A stretch of 64,000 nt of DNA from Buttiauxella agrestis (GTDB lineage Bacteria > Pseudomonadota > Gammaproteobacteria > Enterobacterales > Enterobacteriaceae): contig NZ_UIGI01000001.1 of assembly GCF_900446255.1 (NCBI RefSeq), positions 4,242,763-4,306,762 of the forward strand. The letters are read 5' to 3'. Shown piece by piece: positions 1 to 13,955 of the stretch. The first letter of the stretch is position 1. Each line of letters starts with the position of its first letter. The notes beneath the pieces were generated by a model. It ran no database searches. It was not told the origin of the DNA and saw only the letters and a list, made by a program, of their open reading frames with translations. Both the position numbers and the translations under genes were made by a program.

Positions 1-270
1 GAAAATCCCAACGCGTATCAAAAGGCGTTAAAAACACTGCAAGACCAGGGGTTTATCATGGATGGGGACAGCTTAACTCGCCCGCCAAAAGGCTATGACA
101 AAACGCATCCCCTTTTAACTGAATTGAAACGTAAAGACTTTATCGCCGTCAAAAATATCGATTTTGCAGAGCTATGCAAACCAGGTGCTATCAATTTTTG
201 CACTGAGCAGTTTCAGTATTGTGCGCCGCTGATGGCATATCTGTGTTTTGCCCTGGAGCTGGATTTTTAG
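1..270 (+). CDS. DUF2461 family protein, C-terminal part
   Basis: The reading frame is open from the first base and ends at TAG 268-270, so only the last 89 residues are present. The visible part ([19 protein letters not shown], then a hydrophobic alternating stretch ending in LDF) resembles the end of the DUF2461/TIGR02453 family, whose biochemical role is unknown. The upstream start lies outside the window. It is transcribed toward nepI, 91 bases away. Assignment is from remembered family features only. Confidence 0.6.
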   Translation, partial: ENPNAYQKALKTLQDQGFIMDGDSLTRPPKGYDKTHPLLTELKRKDFIAVKNIDFAELCKPGAINFCTEQFQYCAPLMAYLCFALELDF

Positions 271-361
271 ATTACTGCGAAAAAGTTGCCAAAACGTTAA
301 ATACGTCACACTTACGGTGCTACACTACGCGGCTAAATTGAAAATCGTGCCGGGTGGAAAA

Positions 362-1546
362 ATGAGTGAGCATATAGATGGGATAAACGAACCGAGGGCC
401 GTCACGCGGCCTAATTGGTCAGCGGTATTTGCCGTAGCATTTTGCGTGGCATGTTTGATTACCGTGGAGTTTTTGCCTGTCAGTTTGCTAACGCCAATGG
501 CACAAGAACTGGGAATATCCGAAGGTGTTGCCGGGCAGTCCGTTACGGTCACCGCTTTTGTCGCGATGTTTGCCAGTCTCTTTGTCACAAGCGTTATTCG
601 TTCTACCGACCGCCGCTTTGTGGTGTTTCTGTTCGCCATCCTGCTCACCCTCTCCTGCCTGTTGGTTTCGTTTGCTGAAAACTTCACGATGCTGTTGATT
701 GGCCGCGCCTGCCTGGGGGTTGCGCTAGGTGGTTTTTGGGCAATGTCTGCCTCCTTAACTATGCGCCTGGTTCCAGCGCGCACGGTGCCAAAGGCACTGT
801 CGGTTATCTTTGGCGCGGTATCCATCGCGCTGGTGATCGCCGCACCGTTAGGTAGTTTCCTGGGGGGAATTATCGGCTGGCGTAATGTATTTAACGGCGC
901 TGCGTTGATGGGTGTGGCCTGCATTATTTGGGTGTGGAAAGCGCTACCGTCGCTGCCTGGAGAGACGACGCAACAGAAGCAAAATATGTTTGGCCTGCTT
1001 AAACGCCCCGGCGTGCTGGCAGGTATGGCCGCTATTTTTACGGCTTTCGCGGGTCAGTTTGCCTTCTTTACTTATATTCGCCCTGTCTATATGACACTGG
1101 CCGGATTCGACGTCGACGGTCTGACGCTAGTGCTGTTGAGTTTTGGTATTGCCAGTTTTGTCGGCACTTCGCTTTCAGCAGTATTTCTCAAACGTTCGCT
1201 GAAAACGGCTCTGGCTATCGCACCGCTGATTCTGGCATTGAGCGCAATCACGCTGGTCTTGTGGGGTTCGGATAAAATTGTCGCTTCCGCTATCGCCATT
1301 ATCTGGGGCTTCGCCTTTGCTCTGATTCCAGTTGGATGGTCAACATGGATCACCCGCTCACTTTCGGATCAGGCAGAAAAAGCAGGGTCGATTCAGGTCG
1401 CTGTCATTCAACTGGCAAATACCTGTGGCGCCGCGATTGGCGGCCTGGCGTTGGATAATCTCGGCCTGCTTTCGCCGTTGGTATTGTCAGGCAGTTTAAT
1501 GTTGTTAACAGCATTGTTAGTCGCCACGAAAGTGCGCGTGAAGTAA
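362..1546 (+). CDS. nepI: Purine ribonucleoside efflux pump NepI (MFS)
   Basis: Major facilitator superfamily exporter of about 394 residues that in E. coli expels inosine and other purine ribonucleosides across the inner membrane by proton antiport. The N-terminus ([19 protein letters not shown]) and the stretch [21 protein letters not shown] match remembered E. coli NepI closely, and about twelve hydrophobic segments are visible. An in-frame ATG at 248 exists, but the ATG at 362 gives the family N-terminus MSEHID and follows a GGTGGAAA ribosome-binding site. The gene converges on tauD; a short hairpin lies between them. Full length, no defects seen. Confidence 0.93.
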   Translation: MSEHIDGINEPRAVTRPNWSAVFAVAFCVACLITVEFLPVSLLTPMAQELGISEGVAGQSVTVTAFVAMFASLFVTSVIRSTDRRFVVFLFAILLTLSCLLVSFAENFTMLLIGRACLGVALGGFWAMSASLTMRLVPARTVPKALSVIFGAVSIALVIAAPLGSFLGGIIGWRNVFNGAALMGVACIIWVWKALPSLPGETTQQKQNMFGLLKRPGVLAGMAAIFTAFAGQFAFFTYIRPVYMTLAGFDVDGLTLVLLSFGIASFVGTSLSAVFLKRSLKTALAIAPLILALSAITLVLWGSDKIVASAIAIIWGFAFALIPVGWSTWITRSLSDQAEKAGSIQVAVIQLANTCGAAIGGLALDNLGLLSPLVLSGSLMLLTALLVATKVRVK

Positions 1547-1553
1547 GTGTTTC

Positions 1554-1572
1554 GGGTGGCGCATTGCCACCC
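1554..1572. terminator. Hairpin between convergent nepI and tauD
   Basis: GGGTGGC and GCCACCC form a 7 bp stem around a 5-base loop, placed between the stop codons of two convergent genes. The T-tract is poor on both strands, so it may be a weak or bidirectional terminator. Confidence 0.45.
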
Positions 1573-1583
1573 TGAAAATCGCA

Positions 1584-2432
1584 TTATCCCCGCCAGAAAG
1601 GTTTGTCCCCTAAAATCGTCGCACGATGCATAATGCGGCGAGCCGGAAGATAATCGGCGTTCGCGTAATGCTGCGTGACGCGGTTATCCCAGATGGCAAT
1701 ATCATTTTCCTGCCAGCGCCAGCGCACCTGGAACTCGGGTTTTGTAATATGCGCGAACAGGAATGAGAGCAACGCGTCACTCTCTTTTTGTGAGAGATCG
1801 ACAATCCGCGTTGTGAATCCTTCATTCACAAACAACGCCTGCTTGCCGCTTACCGGATGTGTTCGAATCACCGGATGCAGTAGCGGAGGATTTTTGACCA
1901 CGGCTTCGCGCCAGCGCTGGTGTTCTTCTTCACTGCTCAGATACTTATATTCCTGGAACGATTTCCTGAAATCATGCTCTGCTCGCAGCCCGGACAATAA
2001 GCGCTTGAACGGTTCCGATAGTGCCTCATACGCAGCAATGCCACTGGTCCACAATGTATCACCACCAAATTCTGGCAACTGCTTTGCCGCCAGAATCGCA
2101 CCGGCTGGCGGCGTTTCGATGAACGTCACGTCAGTGTGCCAGTTGTCATTGTCCGGCGGGTTATCGTTGTGCGTATCCAGCACGATAATCTCCTCCACGC
2201 CTTCCGCATGTGGATAAACCGGGTGGATGTGCAGATCGCCAAAGCGCTGCGCCAGTGTACGCTGCTGGGCTGGCGTAATCAGCTGGTCGCGCAGAAACAA
2301 CACCTGATGGCGGATTAGCGCATGATAAATCTGTTCAAACTGGTTATCGGTCAAACCGCGGCTCAGCGTGACACCGCTCACCTGCGCGCCAATGTATGGC
2401 CCCAACGGCAAAACATTCACTTTTTCACTCAT
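1584..2432 (-). CDS. tauD: Taurine dioxygenase TauD
   Basis: Fe(II)/2-oxoglutarate-dependent dioxygenase that splits taurine to sulfite and aminoacetaldehyde, giving the cell sulfur during sulfate starvation. The 282-residue product has the iron-binding WHTDV motif (His about 99, Asp about 101) and the distal His in [11 protein letters not shown] near residue 255, as in E. coli TauD. The open frame extends to 2495, but ATG 2432 gives the family N-terminus [17 protein letters not shown] and overlaps the tauC stop as ATGA, typical of translational coupling. Last gene of the tauABCD operon. Confidence 0.95.
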   Translation of the reverse strand: MSEKVNVLPLGPYIGAQVSGVTLSRGLTDNQFEQIYHALIRHQVLFLRDQLITPAQQRTLAQRFGDLHIHPVYPHAEGVEEIIVLDTHNDNPPDNDNWHTDVTFIETPPAGAILAAKQLPEFGGDTLWTSGIAAYEALSEPFKRLLSGLRAEHDFRKSFQEYKYLSSEEEHQRWREAVVKNPPLLHPVIRTHPVSGKQALFVNEGFTTRIVDLSQKESDALLSFLFAHITKPEFQVRWRWQENDIAIWDNRVTQHYANADYLPARRIMHRATILGDKPFWRG

Positions 2433-3256
2433 TGCCCTTCTCCATGCCATGGGGTTAAACGGCGCTGCAAGGCGCGTAAACCCAGCTCTAAACAAAATGC
2501 GATAACTGCAATCACGCCGATGCCTGCAATCACTACATCAGTTGCCAGGAATTCACCGGCGGACTGAACCATAAAACCTAATCCTCGTGTGGCAGCGATA
2601 AGCTCCGCCGCGACCAGGGTTGACCAGCCAACGCCAAGCCCGATACGAAAACCGGTCAGGATTTCCGGCAGCGCGCCGGGCAAAATCACATGCCAGACCA
2701 CCTGAAGGCGTGATGCGCCTAGTGCTTCAGCTGCCCGAACGCGTACCTGTTTTACACTGCGCACGCCAGCCATCGTCGACATCGCAACCGGCGCGAATAT
2801 CGCCAGGTAAATCAGCAAGATTTTCGATGTCTCCCCGATGCCAAACCAAATCACCATCAGCGGCAGATAAGCCAGTGGTGGCACCGGGCGATATAACTCA
2901 ATTAACGGGTCGAGAATGCCGCGCACCGTTGGGCTAAGCCCCATCGCAATACCCACAGGGATGCCAATCAACACAGCCGCCAGCAACGCGGTAAGAATGC
3001 GCAGCAGGCTGGCGGCAAGGTGTTGCCAGAGCGTGGCATCCATAAAACCTTGAGGCCCGGCGATGCTAATGAGTTTTGTCAGCACCTGGCCTAGAGGCGG
3101 TAAAAACAGCGGGCTAATCCACTGCTCAGCAGCGATCCACCACCACAACAAAATGATGGCGGTGAGCGTCGCAAGGCTTAGCGTAAGCTGGCGCGAGAAC
3201 GGCCAACGCAACGCCAGCCGTGTGCGGCGGGCCTTATCCTGAATAACGATGCTCAT
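2429..3256 (-). CDS. tauC: Taurine ABC transporter permease TauC
   Basis: Inner-membrane permease of the taurine importer, 275 residues, with about six hydrophobic segments. The binding-protein-dependent permease (EAA) loop is visible as [28 protein letters not shown] in the C-terminal half; it docks on the ATPase TauB. It overlaps tauB (3253-3256) and tauD (2429-2432) by four bases each, so the three genes are one translationally coupled operon. Confidence 0.95.
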   Translation of the reverse strand: MSIVIQDKARRTRLALRWPFSRQLTLSLATLTAIILLWWWIAAEQWISPLFLPPLGQVLTKLISIAGPQGFMDATLWQHLAASLLRILTALLAAVLIGIPVGIAMGLSPTVRGILDPLIELYRPVPPLAYLPLMVIWFGIGETSKILLIYLAIFAPVAMSTMAGVRSVKQVRVRAAEALGASRLQVVWHVILPGALPEILTGFRIGLGVGWSTLVAAELIAATRGLGFMVQSAGEFLATDVVIAGIGVIAVIAFCLELGLRALQRRLTPWHGEGQ

Positions 3257-4020
3257 AAAAAGCCCTCGCGTTGTTCAAACACCCGGCTCAGCACGTACTC
3301 ACGCTTCGCGATAAATTCAGGGTCAGATTTGATGCTGCGGCATGGCTCGCCTTCCGTAAATCGGCGGCCAAAATCAAGCGGCAAACGTTCCAGCACGCGC
3401 CCAGGCCCAGGAGAAAGCAGCACCAGTTCGGTCGCCAGGAAAACCGCTTCTTCAATATCATGTGTAATCAGTAGCACCTGACGGCGGCTTTCATGCCAGA
3501 GTTTTAGTAACAATGTCTGCATCTGCTCGCGGGTAAATGCATCCAGCGCCCCAAAAGGTTCATCGAGCAATAAAAGTTGCGGACGAGTGGCGAGCGCACG
3601 AGCAATTCCCACGCGCTGACGCTGCCCGCCGGAGAGCTGCCAGATGGCGCGTTTCGCCTTATCTTCCAGACCCACTTTGCGCAGCATATCGAGGGCAATT
3701 TCCTCACGCTGCGGCCTCGGTTGCCCGGCAAGTTGCAGGCCAAACGCGACGTTATCCAGCACCGTGCGCCACGGTAATAATCCTTCATGCTGGAACACCA
3801 CACCGCGTTCAGCGCCTGGCCCCGTAACCTGTTTCCCCGCAAGAGTGATATTGCCAGAGTGGTAAGGAACAAATCCTGCTATCAGGTTTAGCAGCGTAGT
3901 TTTCCCACAACCGGACGGGCCCAGGACCACCATTAACTCGCCCTCGTCCACCGTCAGATTGATATCATTGAGAACGGTTTTTCCGTCGTAATCTGCGCTT
4001 AAATGCGAAACCTGTAACAT
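3253..4020 (-). CDS. tauB: Taurine ABC transporter ATPase TauB
   Basis: Cytoplasmic ATP-binding subunit, 255 residues. Walker [10 protein letters not shown] at about residues 34-42, Q-loop [12 protein letters not shown] signature [10 protein letters not shown] near 130 and Walker [13 protein letters not shown] near 155 are all intact. It powers uptake of taurine and related alkanesulfonates through TauC. Overlaps tauC by four bases; tauA ends 10 bases upstream. Confidence 0.95.
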   Translation of the reverse strand: MLQVSHLSADYDGKTVLNDINLTVDEGELMVVLGPSGCGKTTLLNLIAGFVPYHSGNITLAGKQVTGPGAERGVVFQHEGLLPWRTVLDNVAFGLQLAGQPRPQREEIALDMLRKVGLEDKAKRAIWQLSGGQRQRVGIARALATRPQLLLLDEPFGALDAFTREQMQTLLLKLWHESRRQVLLITHDIEEAVFLATELVLLSPGPGRVLERLPLDFGRRFTEGEPCRSIKSDPEFIAKREYVLSRVFEQREGFL

Positions 4021-4030
4021 GGCTAACTCC

Positions 4031-5005
4031 TTACTGCGCCAGTGTTTTCACGAAACGGTCGGTGACGAATTGGCTGTAATCCGTTTCCACCGCCGGGACT
4101 TTACCCTGCGCTTTCAGGAACTGTGCGGTGTCGACAATCGCTTTATTTACCGGGCCGCTGAGCTGCTCAGTTTGCTGGCTGGCGGTGAGGTAAGTATTAC
4201 CCTTCACCAGTACCGGAACGTCGCTTTCTGGCACGCCACTCAGGCGAGAGAGTTTGCTCAGGTTGTCCGGCTGCTTCAGCCATTCATCTGGGTTATCGAT
4301 ATAGCTTTTCTGCGCGGCGAGAGCGCTTTTAGCGAAGGCTTCCACCACTTCCGGATGTGCCCTGGCAAAGTCTTTACGCACGACCCAGACATCCAGTGTT
4401 GGTGCGCCCCACTTGCCTACTTGTGCAGAATCAGTCAACACCGTGCCATCTTTCTCCAGCTCGTTGACCGCAGGTGCCCAGACATAAGCTCCGTCGATAT
4501 CACCGCGCTGCCAGGCGGCAATTATTGCCGGCGGCTGAAGATTCAGAATCTCAACCTGGCCGGGTTTTATTCCCCAGTGTTTCAGCGCTGCCAGCAAACT
4601 GTAATGTGTGGTGGAAATGAACGGCACGGCAATACGCTTGCCAATCAAATCTTTCGGGTTGGTGATGCCTTTTTTTACAACCAGCGCTTCGGAGTTACCT
4701 AACTGCGAGGCGAGCAGGAACACTTCGATAGGCACTTTTTGGCTTGCTGCCACCGCAAGCGGGCTGGAGCCGATATTGCCGATCTGTACATCGCCCGACG
4801 CCAACGCACGCACAACACTTGCGCCGCTGTCGAATTTACGCCATTCAACTTTCGCGCCGCTATCTTTGGCGAAAGCGTTATCAGCCTGTGCGACTTTGGC
4901 GGGTTCAGCGGATGTTTGATACGCCACGGTGACATCCACCGCGAAGACCGGCGTTGCGATAAGGGCTAGTGCTGCCAGCCAGAGAGAATGTCGTTTCGCT
5001 ACCAT
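4031..5005 (-). CDS. tauA: Taurine-binding periplasmic protein TauA
   Basis: Periplasmic solute-binding protein of the taurine importer, 324 residues. It has a classic signal peptide (basic start, then [15 protein letters not shown]) followed by the conserved mature start [20 protein letters not shown]. The body matches remembered E. coli TauA over its length. First gene of tauABCD; expression is expected to need the sulfur-starvation regulators Cbl and CysB (family knowledge). The AT-rich stretch at about 5040-5100 is where their sites would lie, but I cannot delimit one. Confidence 0.95.
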   Translation of the reverse strand: MVAKRHSLWLAALALIATPVFAVDVTVAYQTSAEPAKVAQADNAFAKDSGAKVEWRKFDSGASVVRALASGDVQIGNIGSSPLAVAASQKVPIEVFLLASQLGNSEALVVKKGITNPKDLIGKRIAVPFISTTHYSLLAALKHWGIKPGQVEILNLQPPAIIAAWQRGDIDGAYVWAPAVNELEKDGTVLTDSAQVGKWGAPTLDVWVVRKDFARAHPEVVEAFAKSALAAQKSYIDNPDEWLKQPDNLSKLSRLSGVPESDVPVLVKGNTYLTASQQTEQLSGPVNKAIVDTAQFLKAQGKVPAVETDYSQFVTDRFVKTLAQ

Positions 5006-5167
5006 GATGAGTGCTCCTGTATTTTTGATAGGAGCAGTATTTCTAATGGCGAGAATTAGATAAAAGAATTAAAAATTATCGCTAATGCGTTTATGTTTTT
5101 AGATGAATTTTAGGGAAGGATAGTTGGGGAATGGGAATCGAAATGGAGTGGTCTTCAGGAAAATGAT

Positions 5168-5185
5168 ACGGGCCACAAGGCCCGT
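5168..5185 (-). terminator. Hairpin after the VOC-fold gene
   Basis: ACGGGCC and GGCCCGT form a 7 bp GC-rich stem with a 4-base loop. Read on the minus strand, the hairpin follows the gene ending at 5212 and is followed by ATCATTTTCC, a modest T-rich tail. It separates that gene from the tau promoter region. Confidence 0.5.
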
Positions 5186-5211
5186 AGTGATCATGTATTA
5201 GCTAAGGATTA

Positions 5212-5685
5212 TCAGCTAGTTATCGCAGCCTTGATTGCAGCAACGTCTATTTTCTTCATCGACATCATCGCTTCAAATGCGCGCCTGGCAGTGTCTCCGC
5301 CCGTGGCCAAAGCTTCGGTCAACACGCGCGGTGTAATTTGCCAGCTGATACCCCATTTATCTTTGCACCAGCCGCATTCGTTTTCCTGGCCACCGTTGTC
5401 GACAATTGCGTTCCAGTAGCGGTCCGTTTCTGCCTGATCTTCGGTTGAGATTTGGAAGGAAAAGGCTTCACTATGTTTGAAATGTGGTCCGCCGTTGAGG
5501 CCGATGCATGACACACCCGCAACGACAAACTCGACAACGATTGTGTCTCCAGCTTTTCCATCCGGATAGTCGCCGGGGGCTGGGATGATGGCACCCACGC
5601 TGCTGTCTGGAAAGGTTGCAGCATAGAAATGAGCGGCGACTTCCGCATCATGGTCATACCAAATACAGATAGTATTCTTAGCCAT
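5212..5685 (-). CDS. VOC superfamily / PhnB-like protein
   Basis: A 157-residue cytosolic protein of the vicinal-oxygen-chelate fold, in the group often labelled 3-demethylubiquinone-9 3-methyltransferase domain or PhnB-like. Recognisable features are the start NTICIWYDHDAEVAAHFYA, the FPDSSVG segment, GLNGGPHFKHSEAFSFQI and the C-terminal half with CGWCKDKWGISWQITP. No enzymatic function can be assigned; many members are of unknown substrate. It stands alone between the tau operon and the rRNA terminator. Confidence 0.7.
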   Translation of the reverse strand: MAKNTICIWYDHDAEVAAHFYAATFPDSSVGAIIPAPGDYPDGKAGDTIVVEFVVAGVSCIGLNGGPHFKHSEAFSFQISTEDQAETDRYWNAIVDNGGQENECGWCKDKWGISWQITPRVLTEALATGGDTARRAFEAMMSMKKIDVAAIKAAITS

Positions 5686-5860
5686 AAGTTAGCCTGCTTG
5701 TCATGTTCTCAGTTCCGATAACCGTACCCGCAGTGCCTTATTAGCATGCGCCTTTTATGTCTACCACCCATAAGTATGTACCGGATCTGGTTCATGTGGC
5801 TGAAAGAGGTGTGTTCTGTGGTCTGTATCGCTTAACGGATTTGCATAAATCGCAGACAGC

Positions 5861-5891
5861 AAAAAGCCCTGTACGTCAGTACAGGGCTTTC
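5861..5891 (-). terminator. rRNA operon intrinsic terminator
   Basis: On the minus strand the stem AAAGCCCTGTAC / GTACAGGGCTTT with loop TGAC is followed by a T-run (TTTTTGC). It lies just beyond the 5S gene, where E. coli rrn operons have their T1 terminator. Confidence 0.9.
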
Positions 5892-5901
5892 CACTTATTT
5901 G

Positions 5902-6021
5902 GAGCCTGGCAGTTCCCTACTCTCGCATGGGGAGACCCCACACTACCATCGGCGCTACGGCGTTTCACTTCTGAGTTCGGCATGGGGTCAGGTGGGACCA
6001 CCGCGCTGTTGCCGCCAGGCA
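5902..6021 (-). rRNA. rrf: 5S ribosomal RNA
   Basis: About 120 bases on the minus strand, beginning TGCCTGGCGGC and ending near GCCAGGC, with the expected complementary ends. The interior (GGTGGTCCCACCTGACCCC, then GCCGAACTCAGAAGTG) matches enterobacterial 5S rRNA. Last gene of the rRNA operon. Confidence 0.96.
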
Positions 6022-6131
6022 TATTCTGTTTCATCAACCGTTATGTTATCCACATAACCATCGACTTAAAATCTCGGTTCAAGCTGAAAATCAAATGCTT
6101 AGTCTCTCAACCAAAACACCTTCGGTGTTGT

Positions 6132-9040
<2,909 letters not shown>

Positions 9041-9174
9041 TCACAACCCGAAGATGTCTCGTAAGACACAATCGTATGTTGCGAAAATTTGAGAGACTCG
9101 AACACACCGCATTTTCCTTTCTTATTACGGAGAAAGGAAACAGTGTGTCGTTTCAATTTTCAGCTTGTTCCGGA

Positions 9175-9187
9175 TTTTTAAAGAGCA
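9175..9187 (-). promoter_or_regulatory. Spacer boxA antitermination site
   Basis: Minus-strand TGCTCTTTAAAAA in the 16S-23S spacer resembles the boxA element that loads the Nus antitermination complex before 23S rRNA. Confidence 0.65.
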
Positions 9188-9259
9188 ATATCTCAAACGT
9201 GACTCGAAAGTCAGTTTTGAGATATGTGTGATAATGTCTTTCACATCATTATCTTAAGA

Positions 9260-9335
9260 TGGCGTCCCCAAGGGGATTCGAACCCCTGTTACAGCCGTGA
9301 AAGGGCAGTGTCCTGGGCCTCTAGACGATGGGGAC
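9260..9335 (-). tRNA. gltT: tRNA-Glu(TTC) in the 16S-23S spacer
   Basis: 76 bases including encoded CCA. Acceptor arms GTCCCCA / TGGGGAC, anticodon loop CTTTCAC with anticodon TTC, and T-loop GGTTCGAATCC are intact. E. coli rrnB, C, E and G have the same spacer tRNA; the symbol is by analogy. Confidence 0.95.
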
Positions 9336-9420
9336 ACGATATCCCGTTTAAGGGATCGCTTGCTCATTTACTTCTATCAGACAATCTGTGTGAGCACTAC
9401 GCAAGTTCGTATCTATTAGG

Positions 9421-10962
<1,542 letters not shown>

Positions 10963-11100
10963 AGCTTGATTTGCTTCAACTCGTGAAGCGGTGCTCAAAA
11001 ATTAACTTTCGTAATAATTCAACTAAATGAATTACTGCTTGGTCACTCTTCAAGACTTGATATTTTTTTGATACCCGAAGGTATCTGAGATATCAATCCT

Positions 11101-11142
11101 GCGAGTGCCCACACAGATTGTCTGATAAATTGTTAAAGAGCA
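11101..11142 (-). promoter_or_regulatory. rRNA leader with boxA
   Basis: Read on the minus strand, this contains TGCTCTTTAACAATTTATCA followed by the GACAATCTGTGTGGGCACTC motif, the standard enterobacterial rrn leader. It carries boxA/boxB/boxC-like antitermination signals and the 5' side of the 16S processing stem. Confidence 0.85.
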
Positions 11143-11181
11143 GTGAGTCAGGCGCTTTCGCTTGCTAACTCGAGGTGGCGT

Positions 11182-11209
11182 ATATTACGCTTTCCTCTTT
11201 CAGAGTCAA
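11182..11209 (-). promoter_or_regulatory. rrn P2 promoter
   Basis: Minus strand: -35 TTGACT (11204-11209), 16 bases, -10 TAATAT (11182-11187). Position and sequence match rrn P2 promoters. Confidence 0.8.
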
Positions 11210-11290
11210 CCCTTAATTTCAGGATATTTGACTCTCATCGCCGCCGTTACTCTGTGATGTTGTTCACATGTTCCGTGTCGATGGAGGCGC

Positions 11291-11318
11291 ATTATAGGGA
11301 GTTCTTCTGAGGCTGCAA
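11291..11318 (-). promoter_or_regulatory. rrn P1 promoter
   Basis: Minus strand: -35 TTGCAG (11313-11318), 16 bases, -10 TATAAT (11291-11296), followed by the GC-rich discriminator GCGCCTCC typical of stringently controlled P1 promoters. An AT-rich block just upstream (11322-11345) could act as an UP element. Confidence 0.85.
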
Positions 11319-11394
11319 CCCTAAATATGCAGTAATTTTACTGACTGCTGCAATCCCCAGCAAAACCCCGCCTTATACGCAGTTGTGCACAAAG

Positions 11395-11403
11395 TTATCC
11401 ACA
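11395..11403 (+). promoter_or_regulatory. Consensus DnaA box upstream of rrn P1
   Basis: TTATCCACA is a perfect DnaA box (TTATNCACA). It follows GTGCACAAAG about 80 bases upstream of P1. Function here is not established. Confidence 0.4.
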
Positions 11404-12181
11404 AAACTGGTCGCCTCCCCTTGATAAACTCACCTAAAAGTCAGTAATAACGTCATCAGCACCACCAGAAACGCCCCATGAAGACGCATTTTTCTGCCTC
11501 ACCGTTTATTTATATCCTTCGTGAAGCCGAGGTTGGCGTTCTTAACCGCGAGATCTGCCTTAAACATGCATCTCCTGTTCTTCCTTCTATATATAGAAGG
11601 CGTAAGAAGTTTGGCGACATGGAGAGCAAGGCTTTTGATGGCGGCAGCATCGTGCGTGGATGTATCCGGTCTTTCTCAAGTGAACGGTTGTTACTGCCGA
11701 GCCACGATGAACCCCACACGCATCGTTCCTTTATAAGTACACTTCGGGCTTTCGGTACTACCTGCTTTCGGCCTGCGTCGATTCGCAGTTGTGTTATCAG
11801 CTTAAACACAGCAAACCTGTAAACAGTACGCGACCCGGTAATGTACGTTGCACGATGATGTCTTTGTCGGCCCACTCGTGAAGATTCAAAGACTCTGCAT
11901 TATTGGCACCACCTGATTATGGGCTGCGGGAGTACGGTACTAATAGTGCATATCTGTAGGGGCGAAGTGATTGCTGCCGGGAGCGTAATAAAGCGGGAAA
12001 TCGTTTAGCCGGGGATTTACGCGGGGAACCCGGCTCGGTTGTTGCGTGTGATTTAGCTTTTCATAGTTCTTTTACTCCATCTTTGAGCGGCTACGATCTT
12101 CGTAGTATCCAGACCTTTTCGTTCCTTCTAAATTAATCCTCGATCTAATAGAAACCCTTACAGGCATAAATGGAGGGAATC
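11404..12181. other. 778-base stretch without a recognisable gene
   Basis: The open frames here overlap on both strands and look like no protein I know; no ribosome-binding site supports them. A perfect 18-base palindrome lies at 11583-11600. The stretch may be the decayed left end of the oldest island in the leuX array, but I see no att copy in it. Confidence 0.4.
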
Positions 12182-12438
12182 ATGACAAACGGTTGGCATC
12201 AGGCAGATATCATCGCGGGTTTACGTAAGAAAGGTACGTCGCTGGCAGCACTTTCGCGAGCGGCTTGTTTGAGTTCATCTACGCCGGCGAACGCTTTAAC
12301 GCGACCCTGGCCAAAAGAGGAATTCTTGATTGCTGATGTACTTGGGGTGCTCCGTCAGAAATTTGCCCGGAAAAGTATTTTGGGGAGGACGGGAAACCGT
12401 TTGATCGAGCGAGTTTAATTAGAAAGGCGAGATCATAG
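12182..12438 (+). pseudogene. Frameshifted Ner/Nlp (SfsB) family DNA-binding regulator
   Basis: ATG 12182 follows a GGAGG site and starts MTNGWHQADIIAGLRKKGTS, close to the start of E. coli SfsB/Nlp and Mu Ner, small helix-turn-helix regulators. The frame reads well to about residue 58 (IADVLGV), then needs a shift near 12351 to continue as PSEICPEKYFGEDGKPFDRA up to TAG 12436-12438. A single lost base in GGGGTGCTCCG explains this. Without the shift a meaningless 78-residue product results. Probably inactive unless the shift is a sequencing error. Confidence 0.7.
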
Positions 12439-12458
12439 CCTAAGGGGGCGAAACTCAC

Positions 12459-12670
12459 TTAGCAACGTGTCCATGAATGTTGGGCAAGATCAGTCGGCCA
12501 TACACCGAAAGCTAATATGTTTTCTTTCTTATCCACTGACCAGAGGTACTTCATGCGCCAGTATTTAGATCCTTTACTCGTCACCTCAAGATACAAAACG
12601 CCACCTTCGGCCATTTTGTAGGTTTTCTCTTTTGGTATGGCTGTTTCGACTTGCGCGCCTTGAGCTTCAT
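12459..12670 (-). pseudogene. Remnant of P4-type integrase, N-terminal part
   Basis: The segment KEKTYKMAEGGVLYLEVTSK plus SKYWRMKYLW and KKENILAFGVWPT is a degraded copy of the DUF4102 N-domain of the integrase at 47903-49159. A frameshift near 12650 and a truncation after about 75 residues remove the catalytic domain. Bases 12671-12850 continue the similarity into the upstream arm region and the leuX terminator copy. It marks the right end of a third, mostly lost, island. Confidence 0.8.
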
Positions 12671-12835
12671 TTTGGGGGCTCATTTTCAATCGAAGTGAAG
12701 ATGCTCCCAATTACGTCCCCACAAATGTCCGGATTGCAACGGATGCCCTCGGACGAATCAGGACCAAAAAAAAGCCTTTCGGCTTTATTTTTAATAAATT
12801 ACGGACTATTACGGACGTTCTCGAACATTCAAATT

Positions 12836-12853
12836 GTGCGAAGGCCGGACTCG
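12836..12853. repeat. att core, left end of element A
   Basis: GTGCGAAGGCCGGACTCG matches the 3' end of leuX (49326-49344) with one C missing, and matches the middle copy at 38875-38892 exactly. Confidence 0.85.
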
Positions 12854-12910
12854 CCAATCAATTTCAACCATCTGAATTATAAGTAAATAAATTGAGACAC
12901 CACTATCTTG

Positions 12911-12930
12911 TATACTCACTTATATACTCA
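12911..12930. repeat. Arm-type integrase repeats, left end of element A
   Basis: Two copies of TATACTCA four bases apart. The same octamer recurs near the integrase end (38700-38749), as expected for arm sites shared by attL and attR. Confidence 0.6.
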
Positions 12931-13036
12931 ATTGATTTTGACATAAAATAACTTAAAATCAATAAGTTAGTGAATTTATGGTTTTGAGATTTTACGTGAT
13001 TTTTCTGAAGAAAAACAGATTTTAGAAATGCCTAGA

Positions 13037-13873
13037 TTAGATGCTTTGCGCTAACATTCCGGGGTAGTGTTTCGCAATTATGTCATTCATCTTGTCGATT
13101 AGCTCTGGGCGCTTAAACGTCAAGTGCCCGGTACCCTTCTGGAAATATCGAATACTGAAGTAATCATCTTCATACGACTGCTGGCTCGGCTTATCACGCA
13201 CATGTTCTATAAGTCGGATAGTTATGTCGCCCCGGTTATCAGGGATTAGTTTACCATCCAACAAAAACAGCATCCGTTCCAAATCGGCCAACTGATCTCG
13301 TCGCCAGCCCCAATTCAGACTGTAGCCCCAGCGATTATGAGAAACCAGATTGTTGATGATGATCTTTTTTCCAAAACTGCACGGGCTATTAGTTTTGTAA
13401 TCCCAAGACAGTCCCTTAAAGACGTTGATGATCCCCCGCTCAAATACCTCCAGTTTACTGTGATGTAGCTGCTCGAATGTGCTGAGAATGTTCTCCTCAC
13501 TAATGGCTGGCAAATCACCCTCTTCCAGATTTTTCCGCCATTGGTCGCGAGCCTGCGCATCCATCAATGCCATCATGCCAGATTTCAACATCAGATCACG
13601 CCAGACACTACAATCAATGCTTCGAGTAATGGCGGGCATCGCTTCACTCACTGGCTTGGTCAGCCTGCAATCATGACGATGCCCTTGTTGCATTGCCCAG
13701 TCTTCGGCTATCCCACCGCCAATCCTGCTGGTCAGTTCAGAAATATCATTGAGGTTTTCAATCAACGCGCCAATCTGCTTGAGTGCGGCATCGCGACCCA
13801 TGACGATCCGCTCGATATTGGTCGAGCAGATTAGTTCAGTATGGTCAGTTAGTACTTCAGGTTTTGTCTGCAT
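13037..13873 (-). CDS. DUF4942 domain protein
   Basis: About 278 residues, of the DUF4942 family often found next to CbtA/YeeV toxins in CP4-like islands; function unknown. Conserved-looking stretches are CSTNIERIVMGRDAALKQI, NVFKGLSWDYKTN, and WGWRRDQLADLERMLFLLDG. The open frame extends to 13927, but no ribosome-binding site precedes that ATG. ATG 13873 has GGAAAAC upstream and gives the usual family start MQTKPE. Last gene of the leftward module from 16124. Confidence 0.75.
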   Translation of the reverse strand: MQTKPEVLTDHTELICSTNIERIVMGRDAALKQIGALIENLNDISELTSRIGGGIAEDWAMQQGHRHDCRLTKPVSEAMPAITRSIDCSVWRDLMLKSGMMALMDAQARDQWRKNLEEGDLPAISEENILSTFEQLHHSKLEVFERGIINVFKGLSWDYKTNSPCSFGKKIIINNLVSHNRWGYSLNWGWRRDQLADLERMLFLLDGKLIPDNRGDITIRLIEHVRDKPSQQSYEDDYFSIRYFQKGTGHLTFKRPELIDKMNDIIAKHYPGMLAQSI

Positions 13874-13955
13874 AATTAGTTTTCCATGCACAAAAGCAAA
13901 CACGCCTGCCGGGAATGGCTGGCGCATTATGATAGGAGAGTGGAGACAAGAAAAA

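Noticed and set aside
4019-4702. 227-codon plus-strand frame over tauA
   Set aside because: Antisense shadow of a well-conserved gene.
11478-11875. Overlapping open frames of 114 and 121 codons on opposite strands
   Set aside because: No ribosome-binding site, no recognisable protein, and no way to choose between them.
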